From: Microbispora oryzae
GTDB taxonomy: Bacteria; Actinomycetota; Actinomycetes; Streptosporangiales; Streptosporangiaceae
Assembly (NCBI RefSeq): GCF_017896165.1
Contig: NZ_JAFCNB010000001.1
Coordinates: 716,382 to 780,381, forward strand
Direction: 5' to 3'
Length of the DNA stretch: 64,000 bases
How positions within the stretch are numbered: position 1 is the stretch's first letter; every line of letters begins with the position of its first letter. Below are positions 34,484 to 43,437 of the stretch, piece after piece. A program made the position numbers and the translations under genes. Below the pieces are notes generated by a model. That model searched no databases. It was not told the origin of the DNA and saw only the letters and a program-made list of their open reading frames with translations.

Positions 34484-34797
34484 TTCGGTCCCTTGTGTGG
34501 TGGCATGCGACGCAACCAGTTTAGGCGGGCCGCTCCGATCATCCGGCCGAGACCATAGGACCGGGCCGGACGGTTTCGACCGGGGGGCTGAACTTGATCG
34601 GTGAATTATGAAGGTTTCAGCCATTACCTCCCCGAATCAACCCGCCCCAGGGCGTTCACCTGGCCGGACACCGCGAAGATCGTCAGGCGGCCCGGCGGCG
34701 GCTGGGCAGACGGGATTCCCGCGCCTACAGTCCGTAACGCGCGCGCTTTCGCCTTATGGGTCGACCGACCCCCTGATGACCTGCGAAAGGGTGACTT
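34484..34797. promoter_or_regulatory. Divergent promoter region, ispG / LPMO
   Basis: 314 bp without a gene. It holds an AT-richer island around 34590-34630 and a GGGTCGACCGACCCC near-palindrome around 34757 upstream of the LPMO start. No riboswitch or DasR/ROK box was recognised. A short frame starting near 34608 has no family features. Confidence 0.5.
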
Positions 34798-35964
34798 GTG
34801 GGTAAGCCACGAAGAGCCAGGATGACTCTCACCGCCATCGCGACCGCGGTGGTGGCTCTGACCGCGACGGTGCTGTTCGCCGTTCCGGCCTCGGCGCACG
34901 GGGCCATGATGATGCCCGGCAGCCGCACCTACCTGTGCTGGAAGGACGGTCTGACGCAGCAGGGGCAGATCGTTCCCAACAACCCCGCCTGCGCGGCGGC
35001 CGTCGCACAGAGCGGGACGAACTCGCTCTACAACTGGTTCGCCGTGCTGCGCTCCGACGGAGCGGGCCGCATGGCCGGCTTCATCCCCGACGGGAAGCTG
35101 TGCAGCGGCGGTGCGGTCGTGTACGACTTCAGCGGGTTCGACCTGGCCCGCGACGACTGGCCGGTCACCCACCTGACCTCAGGGGCGAACATCCAGTTCC
35201 GGTACAACAAGTGGGCCGCTCACCCCGGCACGTTCCGTACGTACATCACCAAGGACTCCTGGAGCCCCACCCGTCCGCTGGCGTGGAGCGATCTTGAGTC
35301 CACGCCGTTCTACAGCGCCACCGACCCGCCGAGCGTCGGCTCGCCGGGCACCGCGGACTCGTACTACTACTGGAACGCCACCCTGCCGTCCGGCAAGACC
35401 GGCCGCCACATCATCTACTCGGTGTGGCAGCGGTCGGACAGCAACGAGACGTTCTACAACTGCTCCGACGTGGTCTTCGACGGCGGCAGCGGCCAGGTGA
35501 CCGGGGTCGGCCCCGGCAGCGGCCCCTCCCCGTCGCCGACGCCCACGGTGAGCCCGTCGGCCAGCCCCTCCGCGAGCCCGTCGGCCAGCCCGACCGTGAG
35601 CCCGTCCGTGAGCCCGTCCGCGAGCCCGTCGAGCAGCCCCACGCCGACCCTTCCGGGCGGCTGCGCGGCCACCTACCGGGTGGTGAGCTCGTGGGGTGGC
35701 GGCTTCCAGGGCGAGGTCACAGTGTCCAATACGAGCAGTTCGTCCATATCGGGGTGGACTGTCCGGTGGACTCAGCCAAGCGGGCAGACGATCTCCCAGT
35801 TGTGGAACGGAACGCTCACCCAGTCGGGCTCCAGCGTCACGGTCCGCAACGTGAGCTACAACGGCACCCTGGGGCCGAACCAGTCCACACCGTTCGGCTT
35901 CCTCGTCAACGGATCCAGCAGCGGCAGCGTGCCCTCGGTCACCTGCACGGTGGGCTCCGCCTGA
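34798..35964 (+). CDS. Lytic polysaccharide monooxygenase, AA10 family, with CBM2
   Basis: 388 aa. Signal peptide of 33 residues, cleaved before His34 so that the mature protein begins HGAMMMPGSR as AA10 requires. His142 (in KWAAHPGTF) is the second histidine-brace ligand. The AA10 domain (34-235) is followed by a Pro/Ser repeat linker (about 240-286) and a CBM2 cellulose/chitin-binding module (about 288-388; GCAATYRVVSSWGGGFQGEV). It oxidatively cleaves cellulose or chitin outside the cell; the subclass is not decidable by eye. GTG start with AAAGGG about six bases upstream. It interrupts the usual dxr-rseP-ispG order, antisense to it. Confidence 0.95.
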   Translation: MGKPRRARMTLTAIATAVVALTATVLFAVPASAHGAMMMPGSRTYLCWKDGLTQQGQIVPNNPACAAAVAQSGTNSLYNWFAVLRSDGAGRMAGFIPDGKLCSGGAVVYDFSGFDLARDDWPVTHLTSGANIQFRYNKWAAHPGTFRTYITKDSWSPTRPLAWSDLESTPFYSATDPPSVGSPGTADSYYYWNATLPSGKTGRHIIYSVWQRSDSNETFYNCSDVVFDGGSGQVTGVGPGSGPSPSPTPTVSPSASPSASPSASPTVSPSVSPSASPSSSPTPTLPGGCAATYRVVSSWGGGFQGEVTVSNTSSSSISGWTVRWTQPSGQTISQLWNGTLTQSGSSVTVRNVSYNGTLGPNQSTPFGFLVNGSSSGSVPSVTCTVGSA

Positions 35965-36144
35965 TCCGCGCCCCTCACCGGTGTGAGCCCACCTGACCGG
36001 CCCGCACCGGCCGCGATCCCCGATCCGGGGCGGCCCTCGCGCCGCTCCGGATCCCGGCGTGCCGGGGGTCCGGGCGCCCACGACACGATCATCGGGCCGG
36101 ATCACCCGACCGGATCACACGGGATCAGCGGGCCCGATCGGGCA

Positions 36145-36174
36145 CGGCGGGACACTCAGCGGCGGGACACTCAG
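36145..36174. repeat. 15-bp duplication containing the dxr stop codon
   Basis: Two identical copies of CGGCGGGACACTCAG. The dxr stop (36171-36173) is in the second copy and the first copy repeats the same stop triplet, so this is a duplication of the gene's extreme 3' end. Confidence 0.9.
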
Positions 36175-37370
36175 CGGGCGAGCTCGGCCGCCCGCGCCCG
36201 CGCCCAGGCGTCGGCCGACAGGACCTCCTCGACGGTCGAGGCGGCCCCCGGCACGTGCTCGGCCACCACCCGCTCGACGGTGTCGACGATGGCCGGGAAC
36301 GGCAGGGCGCCCTTGAGGAACGCCTCCACGCACACCTCGTTCGCGGCGTTGTAGACCGCGGGCGCGGTGCCGCCGAGCGTGCCGACGTGGCGGGCCAGCG
36401 AGACCGCGGGGAACGCCTCGTCGTCCAGCGGCTCGAACGTCCAGGTGTGGGCGGTGGTCCAGTCGACGGCGGACGCGGCGCCGGGAACGCGCTCGGGGAA
36501 GCCGAGCGCCAGCGAGATCGGCAGGCGCATGTCGGGCGGGCTCGCCTGCGCGATCGTCGAGCCGTCGGTGAACTCCACCATCGAGTGGATCACGGACTGC
36601 GGGTGGACGACCACGTCGATGCGGTCGAAGCCGATGTCGAAGAGCAGGTGCGCCTCGATCACCTCAAGGCCCTTGTTCACCAGCGTCGCCGAGTTGACCG
36701 TGATGACGGGCCCCATGTTCCACGTCGGATGGTTGAGCGCCATCTCGGGCGTGACGTCCCCCAGCTCCGCCCGGGTGCGGCCGCGGAACGGCCCGCCGCT
36801 CGCGGTCACGACGAGGCGTCGTACGGCCCTGGTGTCGGCGCCCGCCGGGCCCGCCGCCCACAGGCACTGGGCGAGCGCGGAGTGCTCGGAGTCGACCGGG
36901 ATCAGCCGCCCCGGGGCGGCCAGCCGCTTGACCAGCGGTCCGCCGACGATCAGCGACTCCTTGTTGGCGAGCGCGAGGACCCGCCCGGCCGACAGCGCGG
37001 CGAGGGTGCTCGTGAGGCCGAGGGCGCCGGTGATCCCGTTCAGCACGACGTCGCAGGGGGCGGCCGCGAGCTCGGCCACACCCTCGGGCCCGGCGAGCAC
37101 CCTGGCCCGCGCGCCGGCGGCGGCCAGCGCCTCCTTGAGGGCCGGGACCGCCCCCGGATCGGCGACGGCCACCGCCTCGGCGTCGAAGCGGGCCGCCTGC
37201 CGGGCGAGGAGGTCCACCCGCCCGCCCCCGGCCGCGAGGGCCGCGACCCGGAACCGGTCGGGAGCACGGGCGATCAGATCGAGGGCCTGGGTGCCGATCG
37301 AACCGGTCGAGCCCAGCACCACGACGGATCGGACGCCCGCCGCCGACGCGGGCCGGATCTGTGCAGTCAC
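36171..37370 (-). CDS. dxr: 1-deoxy-D-xylulose 5-phosphate reductoisomerase
   Basis: Second enzyme of the MEP pathway (DXP to MEP, NADPH, metal-dependent). It has 399 aa: NADPH-binding [17 protein letters not shown], active-site [22 protein letters not shown] and [19 protein letters not shown], and metal ligands around ESLIVGG. The GTG at 37370 is chosen since its N-terminus is family length; ATG codons at 37403 and 37397 are in frame upstream. With ispG this is the second MEP enzyme of the locus; the intervening site-2 protease gene usual in actinomycetes is not there. Confidence 0.96.
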   Translation of the reverse strand: MTAQIRPASAAGVRSVVVLGSTGSIGTQALDLIARAPDRFRVAALAAGGGRVDLLARQAARFDAEAVAVADPGAVPALKEALAAAGARARVLAGPEGVAELAAAPCDVVLNGITGALGLTSTLAALSAGRVLALANKESLIVGGPLVKRLAAPGRLIPVDSEHSALAQCLWAAGPAGADTRAVRRLVVTASGGPFRGRTRAELGDVTPEMALNHPTWNMGPVITVNSATLVNKGLEVIEAHLLFDIGFDRIDVVVHPQSVIHSMVEFTDGSTIAQASPPDMRLPISLALGFPERVPGAASAVDWTTAHTWTFEPLDDEAFPAVSLARHVGTLGGTAPAVYNAANEVCVEAFLKGALPFPAIVDTVERVVAEHVPGAASTVEEVLSADAWARARAAELAR

Positions 37371-37537
37371 CCCCTCATTCTCCCCGAGCCGTCCCATCGC
37401 CACGACACGGCCGAGACGCCTGAGAAACCAGTACAGATATGCCGGAATCCCCCCATAACCGGATAGGCGAATTGGGAGAAATCCCGCGAGATGGGTCGCT
37501 AGCTTCCCGCGTCAGGACATCCGACACGGAGGTAGGC

Positions 37538-38887
37538 ATGCACCCCACCGCACGACGTCTCGCGACCCTCGCGGTCCCCACCCTGGCCGCCGCGGGCGTC
37601 ATGCTGCCCGCGGCGCACGGCTCCACGGGCGCCACCACGAGCGCGAGCGCGAGCCGGGGCCCCGGCCCCGTCGCGGTCCACGAGGCCGCCGACACGAGCG
37701 CGGAGCAGCGGACGGTCCGGCAGTTCTGGACGGAGGCCAGGATGGAGGCCGCGAAGCCGTTCGACCCGCCCCGGACCGACGCCCGGCGCTTCAGCGGCGG
37801 CCCCTCGCCCCTCCCGCAGCCCAGCCCCGCGCGGCCCACCGCCGTTCCCACCACGGCGCCGAAGACGGCCGCCGCCTCCACGGCCTCCTCCACGGCCTCG
37901 TCCCCGGCCTCGTCCCCGGCCTCCCCGCGGACGACGTCGCGAGCCTCGTCGCGTACCTCGTCACGGACCACGATGACCTTCACCGCCGACATCGCCGGGA
38001 GCACCGCCGCGAGCACCGCCGCGAGTACGACTGCCGCGGCCGGCGCGGCGAGCCCGGCAGGCGGGTCGTCGGCGTCATCGGCGTCGGCGTCATCGGCGTC
38101 GGCGTCTTCGGCGTCGGCGTCTTCGGCGTCGGCGTCTTCGGCGTCGGCGTCTTCGGCGTCTTCGGCGTCGGCGTCTTCGTCGGCGCGGAGCACCGGCGCG
38201 GCCTGGACGAGTGGCGGCGCGGTCGTCAGGAGCGTCGGCAGGGTCTTCTTCACCGTCGCGGCCGGTTCCGACGCCGGACGGAACGCCTCCTGCTCCGGCA
38301 CCGCGGTGACCAGCGCCAACAAGAGCGTGGTGATCACCGCCGGTCACTGCGTGAAGATCAATGGCACTTTCCACAAGAACTGGGTCTTCGTGCCCGGGTA
38401 CGACCGGGGTGAGCGGCCCAACGGCACCTGGCCCGCGACCACGCTGCTGACCACCCCGCAATGGGACTCGGGCGAGAACATGAACTACGACGTGGCCGCG
38501 GCCGTCGTGGCTCCCCAGGGCGGCCGGAGCCTCACCGACGTCGTCGGCGGCCAGGGCGTCGCGTTCAACCAGCCGCGCGGACGGCAGATGTACGCCTTCG
38601 GCTACCCCGCCGCCGCCCCCTTCGACGGCTCGAAGCTGGTCTACTGCAGCGGCCGCGCCTTCGACGACTTCCTCAACTCCGACGACCAGGGCCTCAACTG
38701 CACCATGACCGGCGGTTCGAGCGGCGGCCCCTGGTTCTCCTCGTTCACCGACGGCACCGGATCCGGCCTGCTCAACTCGGTGAACAGCTTCAAGTACGGC
38801 TTCGCCGATTTCTGGATGTTCGGCCCCTACTTCGGCCCCGAGGCGCAGGCGGTCTACAACGCGGCGCAGAACACCTCGCTCACCTGA
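37538..38887 (+). CDS. Secreted trypsin-like serine protease A
   Basis: 449 aa, ATG with GGAGG six bases upstream. Signal peptide MHPTARRLATLAVPTLAAAG..., then a long low-complexity Ala/Ser/Thr pro-region (about 30-230) built partly from 15-bp DNA repeats. The S1/V8-like catalytic domain (about 235-449) has His270 in TAGHCVK, Asp318 in NYDVAA and Ser395 in GGSSGGPW, plus two likely disulphides (ASCSG, LVYCSG, LNCTM). It is followed 51 bp later by a paralogue. Likely an extracellular protease; specificity unknown. Confidence 0.92.
   Translation: MHPTARRLATLAVPTLAAAGVMLPAAHGSTGATTSASASRGPGPVAVHEAADTSAEQRTVRQFWTEARMEAAKPFDPPRTDARRFSGGPSPLPQPSPARPTAVPTTAPKTAAASTASSTASSPASSPASPRTTSRASSRTSSRTTMTFTADIAGSTAASTAASTTAAAGAASPAGGSSASSASASSASASSASASSASASSASASSASSASASSSARSTGAAWTSGGAVVRSVGRVFFTVAAGSDAGRNASCSGTAVTSANKSVVITAGHCVKINGTFHKNWVFVPGYDRGERPNGTWPATTLLTTPQWDSGENMNYDVAAAVVAPQGGRSLTDVVGGQGVAFNQPRGRQMYAFGYPAAAPFDGSKLVYCSGRAFDDFLNSDDQGLNCTMTGGSSGGPWFSSFTDGTGSGLLNSVNSFKYGFADFWMFGPYFGPEAQAVYNAAQNTSLT
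38068..38180 (+). repeat. 15-bp coding tandem repeat (Ser/Ala linker)
   Basis: TCGGCGTCTTCGGCG-type units, imperfect, encoding (S-A-S-x-S) in the linker of protease A. The copies differ mainly at CATC/CTTC. Confidence 0.85.
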
Positions 38888-38938
38888 TTCACCGAAAGTA
38901 GCGACAAGATCACGAATCGTGGTCCACACTCGGGTGGC

Positions 38939-40051
38939 ATGACTGGAAGCCTCCCCTTCCTCACGTCCGCCGCCCTCGCCGCGGGGCTCCTGGGCACCCC
39001 ACCGGCCCCCGTCCGCCCCGCCATTCCGGTGCCTGGACCCGTGGTAGGCCCAGTGGCAGCCCCTGCGGCGCCTCCCGTGGCAGCCCCGGTGGCGGACGTC
39101 GTGGAGCACCTGGCCACGCCGGCGCCCGCCGCCTACTGGACGCCGGAGCGGATGGCCCGGGCCGTGCCGATCGGGCTGCTTTCCACGGTGAAGCGCGTCG
39201 GCGGCGCGGTCATCTCGCCCGTCACCTCGCCCGTCACCTCAGGCGCCACCTCGCCCGTGATGTCGCCCGTGATGTCGCCCGTCACCTCGGGCGTCCTGCC
39301 CGTCTCCGCGCCCGCCCGATCGGGCCGGGTGCGGCAGGCGGCCGCCCCGGCCGCGATGCCGGCCGCCACCACGAGCGGCTCGCGGTGGGGGGCAGGCGGG
39401 TCCGTCACCCGCACCACGGGCCGGGTGTTCCTGACCATGAACGGCGTCGACTTCGTGTGCTCGGCCAGCGCCGCGCACAGCGCCAACCGCGACGTGGTCG
39501 TCACCGCCGGGCACTGTGTCAAGGACGGCGCCGGCGCCTGGGCGGAGAACTGGACCTTCATCCCCGCGTACGACGGCGGCCGGCAGCCGTACGGGACCTT
39601 CTCGGCCCGTCGCATGTTCGTGGCCGGCCCGTGGTCGCGGAAGGGCGACGATGACTACGACGTGGGCATGGTGGCGGTCACCGCGCCCGGCGGGCAGCAC
39701 CTGACCGACGCCGTGGGCGGCCAGGAGCTCGGCTTCGAGCCCCGGCGCGGCCAGCGCACCTATGGCTTCGGGTTCCCCGCGGACCCGCCGTACGACGGCG
39801 AACGCCTGCTCTACTGCGCCGGGACGGTCCACGGCGATCCGCAACGACAGACCCGTGACCAGGGCATGCGCTGCGATCTGACCGCGGGGGCGAGCGGCGG
39901 GCCATGGCTCAGCGGCTTCGACCCGGTGACCGGTCGCGGGGTGCTCACGTCGGTGAGCAGCTTCAAGTACAGCAACGACCACGGCACCATGTACGGCCCC
40001 TACTTCGGGCCCGCCGTACGGAGCCTGTTCCACGTGGCCGAACAGGCCTGA
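38939..40051 (+). CDS. Secreted trypsin-like serine protease B (paralogue of A)
   Basis: 370 aa. N-terminal hydrophobic signal (MTGSLPFLTSAALAAGLLGTP), a Pro/Ala/Val pro-region including repeated S-P-V-(T/M)-S units, then an S1/V8-like domain with His192 in TAGHCVK, Asp241 in DYDVGM and Ser319 in GASGGPW. The catalytic domain aligns end to end with protease A (same TGRVF, GGQ-x-x-x-F, YGPYFGP C-terminus), so this is a tandem duplication. The leader before the ATG has no evident ribosome site; expression may depend on readthrough from A. Confidence 0.9.
   Translation: MTGSLPFLTSAALAAGLLGTPPAPVRPAIPVPGPVVGPVAAPAAPPVAAPVADVVEHLATPAPAAYWTPERMARAVPIGLLSTVKRVGGAVISPVTSPVTSGATSPVMSPVMSPVTSGVLPVSAPARSGRVRQAAAPAAMPAATTSGSRWGAGGSVTRTTGRVFLTMNGVDFVCSASAAHSANRDVVVTAGHCVKDGAGAWAENWTFIPAYDGGRQPYGTFSARRMFVAGPWSRKGDDDYDVGMVAVTAPGGQHLTDAVGGQELGFEPRRGQRTYGFGFPADPPYDGERLLYCAGTVHGDPQRQTRDQGMRCDLTAGASGGPWLSGFDPVTGRGVLTSVSSFKYSNDHGTMYGPYFGPAVRSLFHVAEQA
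39213..39290 (+). repeat. Imperfect ~12-bp coding repeat in protease B
   Basis: CTCGCCCGTCAC / GTCGCCCGTGAT units coding S-P-V-T and S-P-V-M in the pro-region. Unrelated in sequence to the repeat at the equivalent place in protease A. Confidence 0.8.
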
Positions 40052-40390
40052 TCACCGGGTTCGCGGGTGTCTTCGGGGCCCGCCGACCGGAAGCCTCAGG
40101 CCCCCCTTGGCACCAAGAGACTGGTCATGTTCAGTCGTCGTGGCATCGGGGGCCGGAGAAGGTCGGCAGGCCCCCGAGGACTTTGAACACACATCGGACC
40201 GACAAAGACAAGCACGTCGCCGTGCCAACGGTTTGCGAGTCCGCCCGAACCAGTCCAGCGACGTCGAATTCTTGGGCTGTCCACTTCCCGCTCTCTTTCC
40301 ACAGATTTTCGAACTGACTAGCGATCTACTGATGGCGTTCTGTAGCGTTGCAGTCACGTGGCGAGCTGATGGTGGAGAGGAGGGGTCTCG
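40052..40390. other. Intergenic stretch, GC dip before the HNH gene
   Basis: 339 bp without a gene. It contains a probable terminator at 40147-40176 for protease B and then a noticeably less GC-rich segment (about 40200-40370) that probably holds the HNH gene promoter. Confidence 0.6.
40147..40176 (+). terminator. Hairpin downstream of protease B
   Basis: Perfect 8-bp stem CGGGGGCC / GGCCCCCG with a 14-nt loop, 96 bp after the stop codon. No U-tract. Confidence 0.5.
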
Positions 40391-43012
40391 GTGCCGGTGT
40401 TCCATGACCCTGCTGCCGCCGACGACCGCCGTGATCGTCCGGCGTCGGGCCAGTCAACCTCGGGCCAGTCAACCTCGGGCCAGTCAACCTCGGGCCGGTC
40501 AGCCTCGGGCCAGCAGGGCTCCGGTCGCCCAGCTGCTGGCTGGGGCCACCGGCCGGGCGCTTCCGGGTCGGACGGCCACCGGTCGGGTGGTTCCCGATCA
40601 GGCGGTCGCGGGCCTGGTCTTCCCTGGTCGCGTGGTCGTGCCCAAGGCACGCGCCGCGGCGCTGTTCCCCCGGCTTCCACCGGAGACGCTTCTGCGCGGT
40701 CGTCGCGGTCAGCACAGTCGTCGCGGTCGGCGGGGTCGGTGCCGCCGGTGCTTGAGGGCACGTGCCTGGACCCACATGCGGACTCCCGCGCCAATCCTCA
40801 TACGAATCCCGGTGCGGGGTCTGATGGTCCTGCCGTCCCGCCGATGTGGCCCGGTGACATCGGTCCCGGTAGTGAGGGGTCCGGTGACAAGGGATCCGGC
40901 CATGCGGGCTCGGGCGCCGGTGAGCCGTGGCAGCCAGGAGAGGCCGGTCCGGCCGGTGCTGTAGGCGATGGTGCAGCAGACGATGGTGCAGCAGACGGCG
41001 CTGCTCCAGGCCCCGAGCCGTGCTTGTCGGAGGCGGAGTTGCTGCGGGTGGCGGCCCGGTGGGCGAGTGCGGAGGTGCCGGACAGTTCGGCGGTGTGCCT
41101 TCAGCGGGCCGAGACGCTGATTCAGGCGGTGGATCTGCTGAATTCGGCGATGGTGGCAATGCTGCATCGGGCGCATGTCACCGGCGAGGCCAAAGCGTAT
41201 GGACATGCCTCCACCGCTTCATGGCTCCGCTCGGACAGACCGAGCATCCCTGATCCGAGCACCCCTGCACCGAGTACCCCCGCACCGGGTGCGTCTGCGT
41301 CAGACGCGGCGCAAATCGACGCTCAGGTGCCGGGCGTGCCTGTGACGCCTGGTGTGTCCGAGACGCCGGGAGGTCCTGGGGTGCCGGGAGCTCCTGGCGT
41401 GCAGGGGGTGCCGGTGGTGGTGCGGCGTGGTCCGGGGATGACGGGTGCGCAGGCGGCCCGGTGGTTGCGGATCTCCGGTGAGGTGGCCCGCCTCCCGCAG
41501 GTGAAGGCCCGCTACCGGGCCGGATCCCTGTCCGGCGGAGCGGTGGACGCCATCACCACGGTGACGACCAAACTGACCGACACGCAGGCGACCGAAGCCG
41601 AGCCGATCCTGGTGCAGTTGTCCGACAGCGCGTCGTGTGCGGAGGTGGCCAAGGCCGGCCGCTACATCCGGGAGATCCTCGACCCCGGCACCCTCGTCGA
41701 GGAGTGCGAGGACGACTACGCGTCCCGGTTCCTGCTGGTCCGCCCGTCCAGCACCGGCGGGGTGGAAGGCGAGTTCCGCCTACCGAGGGAGGCGGCGGCG
41801 CGGCTGCGGTCGTTTCTGACCTCCTACGCCCGGCCGAAGGACAGGGACGACGACCGGCCGCTACGGGTCCGCCAGGCCGACGCCTTCGCCGCGCTGCTGA
41901 GCGAGAAGGTCTCCACCGAACTCATCGTCATGGTCCGCGCCGAGTCCATCCCCGACGACATCCTCACCCCCACCGGCACCGGCACGCCGAAGGCCCCGCC
42001 GGCCGGAACGCAGGACGCCACCCTGACCGGCACCGGCCCCGACACGACGATCGGCACAACCGCTCCCCCGACTCAAACCACGTCGCCGGACCCCGGTCGG
42101 GCGACGGGCACACGCAACACCGCCGGTGCGGCGCGTGCGGCGGGTGCGCGCGGCGATGACGAGGCAGCTTCCACGGCCGGCGCGGGCCGAGACGGTCCCA
42201 ACGCCGAGACAGCTCCCCCCGAAGATGGCCCACCCGGGGCCGCTTACGAGCAGGCGGGTCCTGACCATAACCGGGAGCCTGATCATGCCGCAGAGCCCGA
42301 CCATGGTCCGGGTTCTGACGATGCCGCGCGGCCTGACGACGGCCTACGTTCCGGCAACCGGGGTGATGGCATGCCCGAAGCCGCGGCTGCTGCAGCCGCC
42401 TCCGAAGACGTCGCCGCCGCCACCCAAGAAGCAGGTACGGAGGCGCGGGCGGAGAGGGAGGCTGAGGCGCGGACGGAGGCACGGGCGGAGGCACGGGCGG
42501 AGGGGCAGGAGGAGGCGGCCGGAGCGCGCGCCGATGCGTGCCGCACCTGCGGGCACGCCCCCGACCGGCTCGCGCCCGGGCTGCTGGTCGCCACCGGGCA
42601 CCTGCTGCCGGTCAGTGACGTTCACCGGCTGGCGCGGACCTCGCGGTTGACCCGGCTGGTGATGGACGCCAAGGGTCAAGTGCTGGACATGGGGCGTTCG
42701 GTGCGGCTGGCCACCCCAGCCCAGCGGAAGGCTCTGCTTGCGCGATACGCGACCTGTTACTGCCAGGGCTGTCCGATCCCGGCCACCATGGCCGAAGTCG
42801 ACCACGTCCAGGGCTGGATCGACGACGGCGTGACCAACCTCGACCTGCTGGCCCCCGCCTGCACCTTCCACAACCGCGACAAGTTCACCCACCCCGAGCG
42901 CTACACCACCCACCGCAACGAGAATGGCACCTGGACCCTCCTCCACCACCCCAACCGCCGAAGATACGAACGCAGCAGCTACGAACGCGGCACCCGCCAA
43001 CGCCCCGGATAG
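40391..43012 (+). CDS. DUF222-HNH endonuclease protein (13E12-like) with expanded repeats
   Basis: 873 aa, GTG with GGAGGGG six bases upstream. The N-terminus (about 10-210) is low-complexity Ser/Gly/Gln and starts with 15-bp-repeat-coded SGQSTSGQSTSG. A DUF222 domain (about 215-520: LLRVAARWASAEVP, AETLIQAVDLLNSAMVAML, GMTGAQAARWLRISGEVARLP) is interrupted by a Pro-rich insert. Another Thr/Asp/Glu-rich spacer precedes the C-terminal HNH motif (about 785-830: CYCQGCPIPATMAEVDH, then ACTFHNRDK). Such proteins are multi-copy and mobile-like in actinobacteria. The length is about twice the usual ~450 aa because of the linkers. Confidence 0.9.
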   Translation: MPVFHDPAAADDRRDRPASGQSTSGQSTSGQSTSGRSASGQQGSGRPAAGWGHRPGASGSDGHRSGGSRSGGRGPGLPWSRGRAQGTRRGAVPPASTGDASARSSRSAQSSRSAGSVPPVLEGTCLDPHADSRANPHTNPGAGSDGPAVPPMWPGDIGPGSEGSGDKGSGHAGSGAGEPWQPGEAGPAGAVGDGAADDGAADGAAPGPEPCLSEAELLRVAARWASAEVPDSSAVCLQRAETLIQAVDLLNSAMVAMLHRAHVTGEAKAYGHASTASWLRSDRPSIPDPSTPAPSTPAPGASASDAAQIDAQVPGVPVTPGVSETPGGPGVPGAPGVQGVPVVVRRGPGMTGAQAARWLRISGEVARLPQVKARYRAGSLSGGAVDAITTVTTKLTDTQATEAEPILVQLSDSASCAEVAKAGRYIREILDPGTLVEECEDDYASRFLLVRPSSTGGVEGEFRLPREAAARLRSFLTSYARPKDRDDDRPLRVRQADAFAALLSEKVSTELIVMVRAESIPDDILTPTGTGTPKAPPAGTQDATLTGTGPDTTIGTTAPPTQTTSPDPGRATGTRNTAGAARAAGARGDDEAASTAGAGRDGPNAETAPPEDGPPGAAYEQAGPDHNREPDHAAEPDHGPGSDDAARPDDGLRSGNRGDGMPEAAAAAAASEDVAAATQEAGTEARAEREAEARTEARAEARAEGQEEAAGARADACRTCGHAPDRLAPGLLVATGHLLPVSDVHRLARTSRLTRLVMDAKGQVLDMGRSVRLATPAQRKALLARYATCYCQGCPIPATMAEVDHVQGWIDDGVTNLDLLAPACTFHNRDKFTHPERYTTHRNENGTWTLLHHPNRRRYERSSYERGTRQRPG
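40445..40504 (+). repeat. 15-bp coding tandem repeat (4 copies) in the HNH gene
   Basis: TCGGGCCAGTCAACC three times exactly and once diverged, coding Ser-Gly-Gln-Ser-Thr. A partial fifth copy follows. Confidence 0.95.
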
Positions 43013-43433
43013 AACCGGACAAGCCGCCCGGGGACAGGGCGAGCCCGGGATAAGAGCCGGGAACACGACAGCCGGGTTAGACGGACGCCCCGAACAGGCC
43101 AGGCGCCACGCCGGGCCGCGAAGCACGCTCACTTCGCGGCCCGGCTGAGTCGTGCCCCACCGAGTCGTGCCCCGCTGACCCGCGGCCCCTCTACAGCACA
43201 CCTCGCTGAGCTCGCTGGCCGCTGCAGCACGCCTCGCTGATCTTGTGGGCCCGCTGCAGCGCCTCCCGCGAAACAACGCGCCGCATCCCCCGCCTCACTG
43301 AAGCGCGCTCGGCGGAAGGACACGCATGACGGCTATTGGCATGGAGCATTCTCGCGACCGCCAGGCTGAGGCTCGAAAACCACGACTCACACGCGACTCA
43401 CACGCGGCTCGCACGCGACTCGCACGCGGCTCA
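43013..43433. other. Intergenic stretch after the HNH gene
   Basis: 421 bp without a convincing gene. It holds a strong terminator (43110-43145), diverged repeats built on CTGCAGCACGCCTCGCTGA (about 43190-43265) and an 11-bp tandem array that runs into the ppk2 stop. Confidence 0.6.
43110..43145 (+). terminator. Perfect 14-bp hairpin terminator
   Basis: Stem GCCGGGCCGCGAAG / CTTCGCGGCCCGGC with 8-nt loop, about 100 bp past the HNH gene stop. Confidence 0.75.
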
Positions 43434-43437
43434 TCAG
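43383..43437. repeat. 11-bp tandem repeat (5 copies) running into the ppk2 stop
   Basis: CGACTCACACG twice, then CGGCTCGCACG, CGACTCGCACG and CGGCTCATCAG. The last unit contains the ppk2 stop codon (43434-43436). Confidence 0.9.

Noticed and set aside
34610..34797. c-di-AMP (ydaO-type) riboswitch or DasR box ahead of the LPMO gene
   Set aside because: Looked for because secreted wall and chitin enzymes often have them; neither the conserved riboswitch core nor a DasR-type palindrome is visible.
38090..39109. Long minus-strand frame ending in poly-Arg over the protease genes
   Set aside because: Shadow of the repeat-rich protease A linker read backwards; the catalytic motifs are on the plus strand.
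43129..43323. Small minus-strand frame after the HNH gene
   Set aside because: It overlaps a strong terminator stem and diverged repeats, has no ribosome site and no recognisable sequence.
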